From: Stratiolaelaps scimitus
Lineage: Eukaryota > Arthropoda > Arachnida > Mesostigmata > Laelapidae
Direction of reading: 5' to 3'
Assembly (NCBI GenBank): GCA_019614645.1
Contig: JABWDB010000019.1
Coordinates: forward strand, 3,208,501 to 3,272,500
DNA length: 64,000 nt
Part shown: positions 26,101 to 38,149 of the stretch, piece by piece
How the letters are laid out: each line of letters opens with the position of its first letter
Position numbering within the stretch: position 1 is the first letter of the stretch
Made by a program: the position numbers and the translations under genes
Notes under the pieces: model-generated
Databases searched by the model: none
What the model saw: the letters and a program-made list of their open reading frames with translations, nothing else
What the model was told of the DNA's origin: nothing

Positions 26101-29100
26101 CAGCTACGATAGGAACAGTTGCTGTTAGTACAGTTGTAATGATATGTAAATGATCGCTGCTGTCCTTGATAGTTCTTCTTTGCATATGAAGATACGCAGC
26201 TTGTTAACGGGAATACACTCCGTATGGGTTGGGGGCCGTATGTTGTCGGCGTGATGTCCAGCAACAGCAGCAGCAGCCTGGCTTGGTAGTCATTTCAACT
26301 GGGACGATTCGAGTATCACCAACGCGCGTGTTATCTCGATCGGGCCAGTACGGTACTTAGTAGGACAACGCTTTGGATGAGAAAAAAGAGGCGCGGTGGT
26401 GATTTTTAAATAGCGCTTTCCGTACATGTAACAGGTAGACAAAAACCGCTAGCGGCGAACTGATCACTGTGCATTGTTAGGCAGTTTTTCGGAGCACAGC
26501 TCAAGATCACTTACAGAACTGAGGCTGCATGCATGCTTGGAATCACATAGATGCAAGCATCAATGTCTCAGCACGGTGGCGTGCTGCATTCATGTGCGCC
26601 TTCGCGCAACCGGAGGAGGGCACGAAGGTGCACGGGTTCGATTCCCACCGCTGCACATTTGCACGTATACGTATGCACCTTATGGAGCAATGCCAAGTGC
26701 AATAGCGTGGACTTAAAATGTTCGCTGAGAATCAGCCCAAACAAGGGAGATACAAGCATCTGTGTGATACAATCACCCTATGATCTTTATGGTTAATGAC
26801 AATTAATGGAACGAATAGTTATATCACCTTACGGCCGAAACCGCACAATGCAATTGACGCTTTGGAGAGAACTGAATAGCCATTTGTAACATAAGCCAGT
26901 GGTACTACCCAGCGCAAGATGATGGAAGGATAATTATACTAAACCTCCCTTTGTGCAATATGGCAGATTTATTTGGAGTGTATAGCGTAGCGAACATCGA
27001 AATATTTAAGTACTTGTTATGAGGTGACAGCCATACATTGGAACAACCTTTTGACATACACTGTAATATGGTATACGTTCTGTATTATACGTAGTCGAGA
27101 AACTACAGTCTCGCGTTGTACGATCATATATATATATATATATATATATATACTGTGTGTATACGATGTATCAGCGTTACTTGAAAGAGACTGTATCATA
27201 AACGCAACTTCGATTTTGACACACAACATTATACGGCACTCGAAACTCTCGAAAACCCGCTTCGGGTCAATATTTCAAACTCCATAATAGATGAAAGACA
27301 CAAAGATTTGCCTTCGAGGGCTATCACTATAAGATTGAGTCTACGGAAATTTTGGGGTTGACCTTCTGAAGTCTGCTTAACATAATAATAAGGGGATATT
27401 GCTGCTCCACTGAGTAATATTCTATATACGGGACTCCAAACAGTACATGACTACGATGTTCTTGACCACGATTTGGCCCCGAACTCGGCAATCTGAACAA
27501 CTGTATTCAATTAACTGAAAAGTTTTATTTTCATTAAACTATAATAATTATTAGTATTATTCAAGAATTCACAGAAACCGACCGGCAAACCCCTGCATAT
27601 AAGGCGTATGAGGTGAAGGCTTTTGCATCATGATGACGGGCGCAGCTCTCTGATGAGTTATGAGTTCATAGGTTGGAAGAGCCAATTTGCAGCTGCTTGA
27701 CTAGAAAAGAAAAGGAAGATGGGGACCCCATGAGGAGATCCTTCCATTGCACTTACGAAGGGCCGATGAACCTGCCACTCAACATATTATATTTAGATAT
27801 GATCGAAGCATTCGTATTTTTCCGACCTCGCCAGCAGTTTCACATTCAATAAAACAGGCTATTACATTGCGTTCAGGTGTTGGGTCGTTTACGCGGCGGA
27901 CAAGGTTGGAACCCGGGAAATTTTGTGGAAGATGATGCCATTGTACGCCTGCATAATGCTCACACATCATTTGATCATGTTGACTCACCGAGACCCGTCA
28001 ACACATCCAACGTTCACAAGAGGTGAGTTACAATGGTATGGACTTTTACACCCTTTTTCGTCGTACCGTCAATCCTGTGTCCTCAGTCTATTAGATCAAT
28101 TCATAGATGAAGAATGCTTTTCTATTAGTGAGCCAGCGTGCTAAATATAATTAACAAGCAAGCGAACACAAGGCGTGCTGTAAGGAACGCAATCAAATGA
28201 TGCCACATCGGTCCCTCCCCTTCGTATCACGCTAGCCCTAATTGCTAATTTAAGTTACGAAGACTACTAATCCATGCTGGGCGAATCACTGCGCACCTTA
28301 GGCGTAGGAGTTTTCACTTTTGGACACATAACATACTAGATGCGTATTAAAAGTTCCTTCTAGATTCTTCGGCCTGCGGCCGAAAGTACTGAAAAGTTAC
28401 CTGAAGTTCTAGAAGTTTGTTCCGAACTATACTGTTGAGTACAATCCACATTCGATTGACGTCGATTTGCGACAAACCTCGCATAGCTGTGATGCGTCAA
28501 CCCCTGTCCGTTCCTGCTGGCGGATGGAGTTCAGATGAGGTTTTTCGTTACAAAAAAAAGATTAGCTGAAGATTGCCTTTCTTTTTGTACTTCAACAAAA
28601 GAAAAATACAACTGACCAAGTTGGACAGATGTTGACTGATTACTCTTCCCCCTCCCACAGAGGGCAGATTACGCCCTTGTACGTTGATCACATACGCACA
28701 GTTCCAAAGACCCGCTCAAAAACGTTTTATGTCAGCACACTATCATACGTATTTCGACTAGTTTATACTCGCTCATCCGACAGCTAAAGTTGATCACCTA
28801 TATGTACATACTTCTTAACTATACTTCATCAATTGTGGTTTCGTAATCCAGAGTGATGGTGGTGCGGGTTTCGATGAATCTCACGTTCTACATTGAGCTC
28901 GAGCCACAAGTGGACACGAGGTTGCATTCTCGCCTGGAGCGAGTTCACGTCCTCTACGACAATTACAGCGAGAGTCATCCGCTACACGATGTACAGAGGT
29001 GTCAGTTTATCGGGAGGGTTATTTCGCCTGTGAGTGGGATTGCCTCCGTGAACACGTGTCCCAACTCGACAGAGGCCGTAAGTTATACATGGGAGATAGA

Positions 29101-29754
29101 GGAGAGACGGCTTGAAGACAGGTTGCCCGGATATTTAAGCGCAAATGTTGGCCAATACGATTATCGCTAATATACAACTGACATCTATTTGTGCTGTCGC
29201 CTGATCGTGTCCCCAATACAACTCGGTTGAGGTGTACGGCTTAAATTACCGAGCTGTGATACCGTTTGTTGATAGATATATGAATGCTTACATTATAAAA
29301 GCTCCACTCACATTGTGAAGCCAGTATACCAGTTTTTCTCCTTTCTAGAATTACTTACCTTTTATTACCCGTTATTGTCGTCGAAAACGATCCGCAGTAC
29401 GCAATCATGATTACGGACGGAGGGGTGTTCTATCTGAAGCCGCGCATGATCGAGTGGCAAGGCGACAAAGATCGGCCCCACGTTTTCACTCGACTACAAT
29501 CAGACAAAGACGAACAATTCTGCGGCCTCCATACTCTCAAGGGTAAGCCAACTTAACACAAGCCTCTATTACATGACAGGCCGATATCGTCGATTGAACA
29601 GATCGTCGCCAGCAAAGCATGCGATGTGGGAAAATATGTAACCCCTTCCCGCTAGATTGTTTTAGATATATCCATTGAGGTCTAGCCTATATTTCATGTC
29701 ACCTTGACTCTACGAGGTTGCCTATGTGCCACAAAATCGATATATATATACTTA

Positions 29755-29793
<39 letters not shown>

Positions 29794-29820
29794 TTATATT
29801 TATATATATATATATACTTA

Positions 29821-29863
<43 letters not shown>

Positions 29864-29866
29864 TTA

Positions 29867-29898
<32 letters not shown>

Positions 29899-32800
29899 CG
29901 GGTTACTTATGTTTATCCGCAGAGGAGATTCCTCTTGATGATATGAGCCACGTGGCGCCGAGCACGACTGAATCTGCCGAAACGTCTTCGGAATCCGCCG
30001 ATATCGATCTCGATCAGGCCGGATCGACTGTCCGATGGAAGTTGGCTGGAGAGAAAAACATCGTAATTCACTCACGGCGTAAGCGAGCCGCCGAAGGGGG
30101 CATCAAGTATATTGAGACCGGCATCTTCGTCGATCGTCACATGTACGATGCGGTCAAAAAGACGGAACCGCCAAATACGGTTGGGGCCATCGTCAATATT
30201 GTTATGGCGATCCTACACCAGGTCCAGCTGATCTACGAGTATCAATCGATGACGGCGTACAACTTTAAGCTCATCGTTGTCAAGTTCGAGATTTTACTAA
30301 ACACAAAGGTATTAAGGGAGAGCTGCTAATGCGTGCACATCGGATACGATTTACTTGATCATGATGAAAATAATGCATTTGTATAGCTCTAGCTTATGAC
30401 AGTCTCGGGTTAAGCTGTCGCAAGTTAGGTAACATATTATAGTTAGCTTGTAACTCAAGTTAAAGGGGTTTAGATCCGAAGGTATATACTTTGCTGTTGT
30501 AATTCGTTTTTTTTTTTCATTTGATTTGGCGCAGTGAAACAAACGATTAACTAGCCCGTCGATATCTGCTTTTCCGATCACCTCCAAATAGACATCTCCA
30601 AATACCGGTGGTGGCAATATTGACCGTTATCTGGACAGCTTTTGCGCTTGGCAGTGCAAGAAGCTGCCAGCCACAGGGGCCAAGGACCACTGGGACCACG
30701 CCATCATGCTCACCGGGCTGGATATGTTCAAGCTGGCCGGGAATGTCAAGAATGACAAAGTACTCGGTAAGGGTTTTTTTTAATTCTAGAAAACCTGTGC
30801 TTCTTGGAGTCTTGCTGCATACCCATACTCAAGCGTATGCCTTGTTCATATATCACTGTGGTAGTATAGTAAAAACATACCAGTGACAACCCAACATCAA
30901 AAAACGGAGGCATTTAGCTTCTTCAAAAGATGTGGAACAGGTTTTTCGAAGACCCCAGGCAGGATCTGGCGATTTAGCCCACCACTTTTTCGAGATGACT
31001 TTGGTTTGCCCTAGATTGAAAACCGCTGATGAACACTGTTTGTAAAAACTCGTATGATAATAGTTTCATTGTTGTGTTAATGTGGAAATATGGAGCTGCA
31101 TGGTAGTGCTACATATGTAACGTAAGAAAGCCAAAAGCCTAAAGAAAACTCGTTTGAAGTTTTTGATGATTCTCGACACTGCAGATGTATGGGTTTCGAT
31201 CATAAATAATCGATAGGCTCTAATTCTCAAGGAGTAAACGATTTCGTAAGCTTTCTATTATATTCTTACAAGGTTCGCTATTCGTTCCGAATGGGATTTG
31301 TATTTAACATTCATTCTATAATTACCATTAACAACTGATTGAGTAACTGGGAAGAATCCTAAATGTTTAATCCTAATTTTAAAATTTGCAGGTTTAGCCT
31401 GGGTGAATGGAATGTGTCGTTGTGAATACAGCTGTACGATCAACGAGGGAAACTCGGCCGAGGCAGCTTTCGTGATTGCTCACGAAATGGGTCACAGGTG
31501 AGCACAGGGCTTTGTCGCTGGAGTAAAGCTAGTAACCACAAATAAGGTGCACATTTAGTAGACTACAGGTATTCATTTCACGTAACATATATATTGAAAA
31601 GTTGTAAGTTGACGAGCAACGGAGTTATAAGAGACGCTGACCCCGATAACTTTTTCTATAATGTTATCGCACTACTTGACGACAGTCTGGGAATGCAACA
31701 CGATGGGTCCGGAAACTCGTGCGACAGCAACAAATTTATCATGTCGGATCGAACAGGAGCCGGCAAAGTCAACTGGTCGAAATGCAGTAACGACTACGTC
31801 AAGCAAGCTGATCGGTGAGCGTCTACAGATGGTCTGCGCCGTTCTCGCAGTTAGACGAGGTCCATCTCTGAACCTCAGCAAGAAACTCGAATATATCGAT
31901 TAGTTCACGTTGATTCAGCTATTTTCTTGCGTATATTCTGATCAGAGAGATAGAGCAAGCAGGATGGAGCGTTTTTGTGAGCTTGTTAGTGTTTGAGGGA
32001 CTTGTTTTATGAGTTAACAGATAGGAGGAGGTATTATACAATAAGAAAACATATGCAAACCGAGGTGGAAATGAACTCCATATGGCTAACTGATGACTAC
32101 CGATATTTCAGTAAGGGCCAATATAAATGTCTGGCGAACGAGGCGAAGCCAGCGTCACCTGCTGTTGACATCGCCAAGTTGGCCCAACTTCCCGGTGAAG
32201 AGTATTCGGCTCTTCAGCAATGTCAGATGGCTCTCAGTGCCAAACACAAACCATATATCACCTCCTCAGCGCCATTCAACGTTAGTTGGCTCACGATAGA
32301 CGCCTATATAAAATGTGGTGTCAATGTACGATTTAGTTGAATTTGAGGACAGTTTTTCCGTTTGTCTCTTAGAGTCCTATTAAAACGATGATGTTGAAGA
32401 ACGAAGATTGGTGTATCACAACTCTACGAAGATAGTGGGACACTGAAGCACAACCCATTGACCGTAATGACTCGTAATTATATAATAATAAACAAAGGAC
32501 AAGCATTACTCGATACGTCGAAACACACAATTAGTAAATACAGCTTAAAAACAGCTATATTTTCAATCAATCAACAAAATACTAATACGCGGATGATATA
32601 ATAGTGTACCCCAGAGATCAATAGCTACGATCATAACTTGTACAATAACTGTTCACATGTTTAATTCTCGCTTTCAATCACGTCAATCACCAGGACGTCT
32701 GCCGGGAACTCTGGTGTCTCGAGGGCCAGTGGGCAACACCGGCTCATCCAGCGCTCGACGGTACGAACTGCGGTACAGCAAAGTGGTGTCGCCAGGGAGC

Positions 32801-32981
32801 GTGTGTCACGAAGGGCTCAACGAGTAAGTCGAATGCTTCGTCTACCGAGCGGCCGCAAACGGCGGCCACCCAGTCCGACACGAGTACCACCGCACGCCGG
32901 GTCACGGGACAAGGGGTACCGAGAAGGCGCTGGGCCTTTAGGAATCTCTATGGACGATTCCCGGGCTGGTACTACGGTTAA
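23110..32981 (+). CDS. ADAMTS-like secreted zinc metalloprotease (reprolysin, M12B), 5' end incomplete
   Basis: Predicted secreted zinc endopeptidase. I join 23110-23190, 28854-29077, 29398-29542, 29923-30308, 30592-30766, 31392-31497, 31686-31814, 32112-32280 and 32694-32981, all in phase, giving about 566 residues without the signal peptide. Order of domains: prodomain ([10 protein letters not shown], then [10 protein letters not shown]); acidic Ser/Thr linker; furin-type site RRKR at 30075-30086; catalytic domain starting [25 protein letters not shown] and [10 protein letters not shown]; zinc site HEMGHSLGMQHD split over two exons; Met-turn FIMSDRTG; then [15 protein letters not shown] and DVCRELWC of the disintegrin-like/cysteine-rich part, closing with [11 protein letters not shown]. 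All three zinc histidines and the catalytic Glu are present. I find no thrombospondin type 1 repeat downstream, so it resembles the short tick/mite reprolysins more than full ADAMTS. The last exon may end at the TAA at 32979 or splice at a good GTAAGT (32824). The N-terminal exon is unresolved. Confidence 0.88.
24384..24475 (-). repeat. Short poly(A) retroposon, copy 1
   Basis: On the minus strand it starts CCCCGACAGGTCCTCATAGT, contains AGGTTAAGAGCTGATGCCTG and ends CAGCTCGAAAAAA. It shares its 5' end (CCCCGACAGG) with copy 4 (52757-52845), so this 5' end looks fixed rather than a random truncation. Confidence 0.6.
26570..26738 (+). repeat. tRNA-derived SINE, copy B
   Basis: Same element as at 3353. 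It has CAGCACGGTGGCGTG at the head, an intact polymerase III B box GGTTCGATTCC near 26635, and the shared tail CTTATGGAGCAATG ... GAGAATCAGCCC. It is the best preserved promoter of the three copies. Confidence 0.7.
27126..27152. repeat. (TA)n microsatellite
   Basis: About 13 TA units in the putative long intron before the metalloprotease exon at 28854. Confidence 0.95.
28854..29077 (+). CDS. Metalloprotease exon: prodomain
   Basis: Reads [15 protein letters not shown], then [18 protein letters not shown] and [10 protein letters not shown]. The Cys...G.V pattern and the following TC resemble the C(x)YxGxV...STC core of ADAMTS prodomains. The acceptor is tandem (CAGAG); the start at 28854 is chosen to match phase 1 of the exon at 23110. 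The donor is GCC/GTAAGT, phase 0. Confidence 0.8.
29398..29542 (+). CDS. Metalloprotease exon: prodomain end
   Basis: Reads [17 protein letters not shown] then [23 protein letters not shown], as in the segment of ADAMTS prodomains just before the furin linker (glycine, then a tyrosine-rich, proline-ended strand, then HVxxR). The acceptor GATCCGCAG keeps phase 0. An upstream acceptor at TTTCTAG would break the frame. The donor is AAGG/GTAAGC, phase 1. Confidence 0.85.
29740..29898. repeat. Compound TA minisatellite with CTTATATT interruptions
   Basis: About 160 bp of (TA)n in which the block TACTTATATTTA recurs four times (near 29749, 29790, 29816 and 29861). This indicates higher-order duplication. 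It fills the metalloprotease intron up to 24 bp before the acceptor at 29923. Long Tyr/Ile frames across it are artefacts. Confidence 0.9.
29923..30308 (+). CDS. Metalloprotease exon: furin site and start of catalytic domain
   Basis: Starts [11 protein letters not shown], followed by a Ser/Thr/Glu-rich linker, the convertase site SRRKR and the catalytic start [17 protein letters not shown]. It ends [27 protein letters not shown], matching the first helices and strand of M12B proteases. The acceptor lies 24 bp after the long TA-rich array at 29740-29898. Confidence 0.93.
30592..30766 (+). CDS. Metalloprotease exon: catalytic domain middle
   Basis: Reads [14 protein letters not shown] then [17 protein letters not shown], matching the FCxWQ and HWDHAILLTG landmarks of ADAMTS-type catalytic domains. 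Phase 0 in, phase 1 out at CTCG/GTAAGG. Confidence 0.95.
31392..31497 (+). CDS. Metalloprotease exon: zinc-binding helix, first half
   Basis: Reads [14 protein letters not shown] then [11 protein letters not shown]. Two zinc histidines and the catalytic glutamate of HExxH lie at 31481-31495. The exon ends CACAG/GTGAGC, splitting the following serine codon. Confidence 0.97.
31686..31814 (+). CDS. Metalloprotease exon: third zinc ligand and Met-turn
   Basis: Begins by completing HEMGHS and continues [12 protein letters not shown], supplying the third zinc histidine and the reprolysin-specific aspartate. It then reads [18 protein letters not shown] with the Met-turn. The donor is ATCG/GTGAGC, phase 2. 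Confidence 0.96.
32112..32280 (+). CDS. Metalloprotease exon: start of disintegrin-like region
   Basis: Reads [12 protein letters not shown] and [16 protein letters not shown]. The LPGxxYSxxxQC pattern is the opening of the disintegrin-like domain of ADAMTS proteins. Acceptor TTTCAG, donor AAC/GTTAGT, phase 0. Confidence 0.92.
32694..32981 (+). CDS. Metalloprotease exon: cysteine-rich region and possible C-terminus
   Basis: Reads DVCRELWC then [20 protein letters not shown], the CxxLWC...DGTxCG..KWC signature that follows the catalytic domain in ADAMTS. After ACVTKGST the frame continues into a Ser/Thr-rich tail and stops at TAA 32979-32981. A strong GTAAGT donor at 32824 offers an alternative end, with further exons downstream. 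I found no candidate exon there. Confidence 0.85.
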   Translation, partial: DVCRELWCLEGQWATPAHPALDGTNCGTAKWCRQGACVTKGSTSKSNASSTERPQTAATQSDTSTTARRVTGQGVPRRRWAFRNLYGRFPGWYYG

Positions 32982-35900
32982 CGCTACGGGAATGTAGATC
33001 ACTATTCGATGCAATAATGAATGATATCATGCATGATGAACGGGCTTGCCGCCACTTCAATTTCTGCAACACCGCGAAACAATTGCGGATATATAGATGC
33101 ATGGACGGATGGTTGCATTATTATACGTATGCGACAATTACCATTACGTGTCTTTGAGGTCGATTTGTGCTTCGAGTACTTCAGCAACTAGTTCAGTCAC
33201 GCCGCTTCGATGACGGAAAGAAAATTGAATGTACGCTAAAAAACCAAGCACTGTTCTTGGCCAAATTATAGGCTTGGAGATGCGGATAGCTGACGTTATC
33301 ATATGTGCTGCACGAAACTGCATGTAATTTGGGCCTAATGTAATGTCCTGACACTTCAGGGCCAACATTGTCCTGATACTTTTGAGATAGCAATATTGTG
33401 ATACGAACGAGAAATCGTACGCGTATCATTCAACTACCTCGAGGTGAAAAGCTACCTGGCTACAAACTGGCTACGGTTGCTGGCTATTATGACTATCATT
33501 CGGCAGAGGAGTGCTAAGAGAAATAGATTCTAAAAAAAATGTATTTTCAATTATCCATATAATTAAGCTCTTTGATTCGTCACTGATCATAACAATCCTG
33601 GTCGGGTTACTGTGATCAATTACTGTTCGCTTTGTCCATCTGATCATCTTATTACTTCACACTAGTAACGAGAAGATATCGAATATGGTGGCCGCTTTGA
33701 AGACGCATGTTACCTTCGGCGGCAGGAGAAGATAAGGCGCTTAATGACACTATAGTATGTATGCATATCATCTAAATGGCATTTGCCACAGGTCGTTCTA
33801 AATGTGGCAAAAATAATAGTTAACGGCCGCGAATGTTCGAAGGTGTGGTCTATTTTTCGTTGCATTGCTCATAGATATGCTAGGCTCATTACGCAAGTGC
33901 GTCCTGACTATCCCTGATGTTCCTGGACCTCATGACTTCATCAACACGTTCAATGCTACCGACATGTAACACAATGTAGATGCATGAATAGTTCGTACGC
34001 TTCTCCCCGGGTCGTAGTGGTCCAGCCGCCACGAGCCCTATCTTCTCTGAGGTCCTATCTTCTATCGACAGGCTCACGACAAGTCGCACGGCATTTACGT
34101 TGATAGGGGCAAACGATGAGGACGCTCATAAATTCGTATACTATAGGACTAGATGCCTAGATGTATCTGCCAGCAAGATGCTCTCACGAGTAACACACCA
34201 CTAGTAACAGATCTTGATTAAATTGCATGGTCAATGAGCAGAAACTATGGTTCAATGCATTATTAGTAGCTCGGGGCGACCTCGGACTAGAGCAGGGCGG
34301 GGAGGGTCAGCAGTACGTTTTTGTGCGCTTACATTGGCATCTAACGCTGGGAGGACCTCCACCGCTCACAGGAGGACAGACTACGGCACCAGCTTCGGGC
34401 AGAGCAAAGCCATCGCAAGCATCCGCAGGCAACCGGCAGCAGAGGCGTAGGACGCTTCGACAGCGATTGGCCGAACGAATCCGTCGAAGATCTCGGTAGT
34501 AATCGCAGGAGACGGCTGCAAACACATGGTTTGCGTTTTGCTGGCCGTATTGTTCTGTTGCTAAACTACACAATCACTTCATCATTCCATCATCATCACC
34601 ATACGATTCTCGTGCGAACGTTACAGACTAAGCCGAGGCTCGATCTATCGGTTCGTGTGGCAAATCGGAGCCTCAGTCAATCCGGAGGGAAGACGCACGT
34701 AGTGGAGTATTTCGAAAAATCCAAAATAAACATTTGGAGACAAACGCCGATTTGTTACGCGGGCCAGTTATCGCCACGATGTTGTTGATCAAGAAATAAT
34801 AAAGTCACTGACAGACTGACCCTACCTGTGTACATAAACCGCTACTGCTGGAAAACGTTGACAACACGTCGTAGTGGAAAAAAAATACCTGTGTGTGAAT
34901 GAAAGATTCGGTGAGAAAGCTACTGTTTCAAATTGACCTAAGACCCCAGGCGATTGCAGGCGGCATCTATCGATGATGACGGGGGCGGTGTCGTGGTCGG
35001 CAGGGCGGTGTCCACGTGGCAAGCTGCCACAGGCGATTTCTAACCTGTTGTACAATAACTTCATAGGTATGCTTATGCGTAGACAGCGAGCGAGCGAGAG
35101 AGAGAGAGAGAGACAGACGATGAGAAACCGGTTGTAGAATAAATTGTCTTCATATTGTATGGTAAAACAAAGGAAGGAAGAAAACAAGCAATTGCTATGT
35201 ATTTATTTCCGTGGCAACAGGATGTGTTAGGACGAGGATTAGCTTCGTATGAGAAATGTTTCGTGTTCTATAAATTCATAGTTAGATTAATATTGAATTG
35301 AGGTTAGTTGCAATAGCACAAGGGTCCAGAGTTGCGGTTAAGAATAAATCTCCTAATAAAATGGTCACTTGTTGAGCTTGTAGTAATATTACGTACACAA
35401 TTACTGCCACAATTGTCTTAACTATGGAACAGTGAGCAGAAATGATTGCCAATGGGTGTTAACGACCTGTCGCGTGACCCTGCTCCGCGCTAGCCAACAC
35501 AAAACAAACGCCCAGCTCATTGCGAGTCATTGGCGCTGCACATAGATTACTGCGCATAGCTGCACATTTACAACCTTAACCTTGCCTAACCTTATCCTGC
35601 TCCAGCATTCATTATCAATATTTGTGATTGCTGAATCGACTATTGTGCTTTGGAAGATCTAATTCGAACACTTGGAATCGAAGTCGTTGCGCAGCTAGCT
35701 CCCTTCTTCAGCGACAGAGAAGTGCCTCATGCTGCTCTATTATATATCATATTTAATTATTGCCTGTTTATAGCAAACTCCCAGGATGGCATAATTACAT
35801 CATTTACATCAAAGTCATTTACACACTCGGTCGGTCGTGCAGATGTCAATGCAGTGCTGGAATTGGTGCCAATTGGCAGATGCGATCTGACATGATATCA

Positions 35901-36722
35901 TAGGTCTAAGGTGTGTCCTGGCTGTTGTCATAGACAAGGCATTTTCATTGTCAAGCCGAACGCTATCGTTGGCTTCGGAATTGAACAACTTTACTAACCG
36001 AGTTGTCCCCAATATTCACAGCAAGCCAATTGTCCAGTATAATCTATAGGACAATATTAATATTCATGAGTTATATTCTATGGTACAACAATTATCCATG
36101 GGTTCTCCGAGAACCGTTGGGGCGCTGGTAGTCTCGTCAAATAATACTCAAGATAGTGACACTAGCCTATCATTGCTGGCGCCTCGCATGAAGACGCTGA
36201 TCGTAATACGTTTGCAGTGCGTGCTTTTCTGTTAGTTCTCATTCTCTATTAGTATCTGTACCTTGAATACTTCTGCGCCCCAATTTGAATTCGTACTGAA
36301 AATCACCTCTTTAGAGAGCGAATCAAGTACGCTTGGCCGAAGACACTGCACTGTTCTCTCATTCACAATGCATTTCTAAGTTCTACACAACCCTCGTAAT
36401 TTATTCATTTCATTCCATATTTTTACGTGAATAAATTATTATATTCAATATATTACACACACTTTATTTAAAGGATATATATATATATATATATCCAAGA
36501 TCATAAATATCCAATTCATTCTTATAACACTTACTAATACACACTGCACGTTTTTTCTATACCAGCTAATGTAGTTTCGTCGTTGCAGCTGTACTTAGTG
36601 TCTCAGGTTCACGTCACTACTCAGGTAAAACACTAGCCTCTTCGTTAGATTTATTATTTATTCGCTCTCTTGTTCTCCCCTATAAATAAGCTAGTCAGCA
36701 TTTTCGCAAGTGACTGTTGTGT

Positions 36723-36774
36723 ATTCCATAAAACTGGTCATTACATACAATATGTAATGACCACTTTATGGAAT
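36723..36774. repeat. Near-perfect inverted repeat (hairpin)
   Basis: The arms ATTCCATAAA...TGGTCATTACATA and TATGTAATGACCA...TTTATGGAAT pair at 23 positions with only an AC versus G difference and a 3-base loop. It could be a small MITE/foldback element or a structured transcript. Confidence 0.6.
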
Positions 36775-38149
36775 TGTCGTATTCAACTCCGAATGACGTG
36801 TTACTGAAAGTGTGGTTAGTCACCTACACAGCAGATAACCTTGCTGTCGATTGCTCAATGATCTGAGATCTGATTTTTGTGTCCAAATGGCAAAATCAAC
36901 AGCTTCCACGTAGTTGACCCCCTCAGCCAACTTGAAGCACACGACACCCCGGTCTCCTCAACGAAAGATCTCACACCTTAAGCACAAAGTAAGCATTACA
37001 CGGCGTGATCGGCCCTGAGACAGACAAACCTATCTGTTTAGCTCTCTATTGCGTTAGGGTTCCGATTCGACCAAATGATTATTCAACCATCATTATTGCT
37101 CCACCGTTTATCCCCCGATCAGTATTGTCGAGAGTGGTTCCGACGCAAATTAGCTTCCGACAGCCAGAAACAAAGAACAAACTTCTCGCATTGTCGGTCT
37201 CTCTCTCTCCCCCCAGCTTCTCTATATCTCTCTCCCTGCTTTTCTCCCTCTCACCCACTCTCTGATCGTTATTCCATTATCCACCACGACCACGAAGGCC
37301 ACCAGGGTTCGAACACGTGCCGGCCGCCCTCCCACGATCCCGCCGTCCAATGGACGATTTCAGCCCGCCGGAAAGTGCCCCGCCAGTGCGCCCCCTCATC
37401 TCGGATTGTGGAGCTGCTAGCTGCTCAACGACGATGCACGATGGGCACGAGGCCGACGCCCACCACGGACAAAATCCCACGAAGAGACACTTTTGCCGGC
37501 AGAGTGGCCGGCGAGCGGGATTCTCGCGCCGCGGATGAAACAAGTGTTAATTTATGGTGAACACGCAATGCGAGTTGTCGTATGAACGAGTCGACGAACC
37601 TGCATACGTATATACATCCGCTATACTTCCACATTCGCTCGCATGCTCGTGCGATTCGTCTACCGTTGTCAGCTGGACCATCACAAAACTGTTCGGTAGT
37701 GCCGAATCTGAGCACCAATAACTACTATAGATAATAATAATAACAACTCGGTGCTGTGCACTCTTCAACGCAAACTCGATGGGTAGGGAATCGAGAAATC
37801 GGCAAGGCGTGGGTCGCCGGCCACAGGGGAATAGCAACGAGAGAGAGAGCGGGCGAAATAGGCGAGTACGGGTGGCAAGTAAATGGCAAATGGCGGGCGT
37901 AATAGCAGCTGTCCTGTTTAATTGTTCACAAGTGACGGCCAAACTAAATCGAGAGAAAAGCTGCCGGTGTAGTGCTCAGCTTGTATCTATAATAGGTATA
38001 TACGAGCCGTTCGTGTGTGGTTATAGGTTGCGCACGCTCGCGCTTTGAACGGAGCATTTTAGGCAGGTCTAACGAGACCAGGATTGGGTTGAAGGATCGT
38101 AAATGCCGCTAGAATGACGATTCATCGCCGTTATTCACATGTAGGAAAT

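Noticed and set aside
29704..30075. Long Tyr/Ile-rich reading frames on both strands
   Set aside because: They are translations of the TA array. Only the part from 29923 onward is coding.
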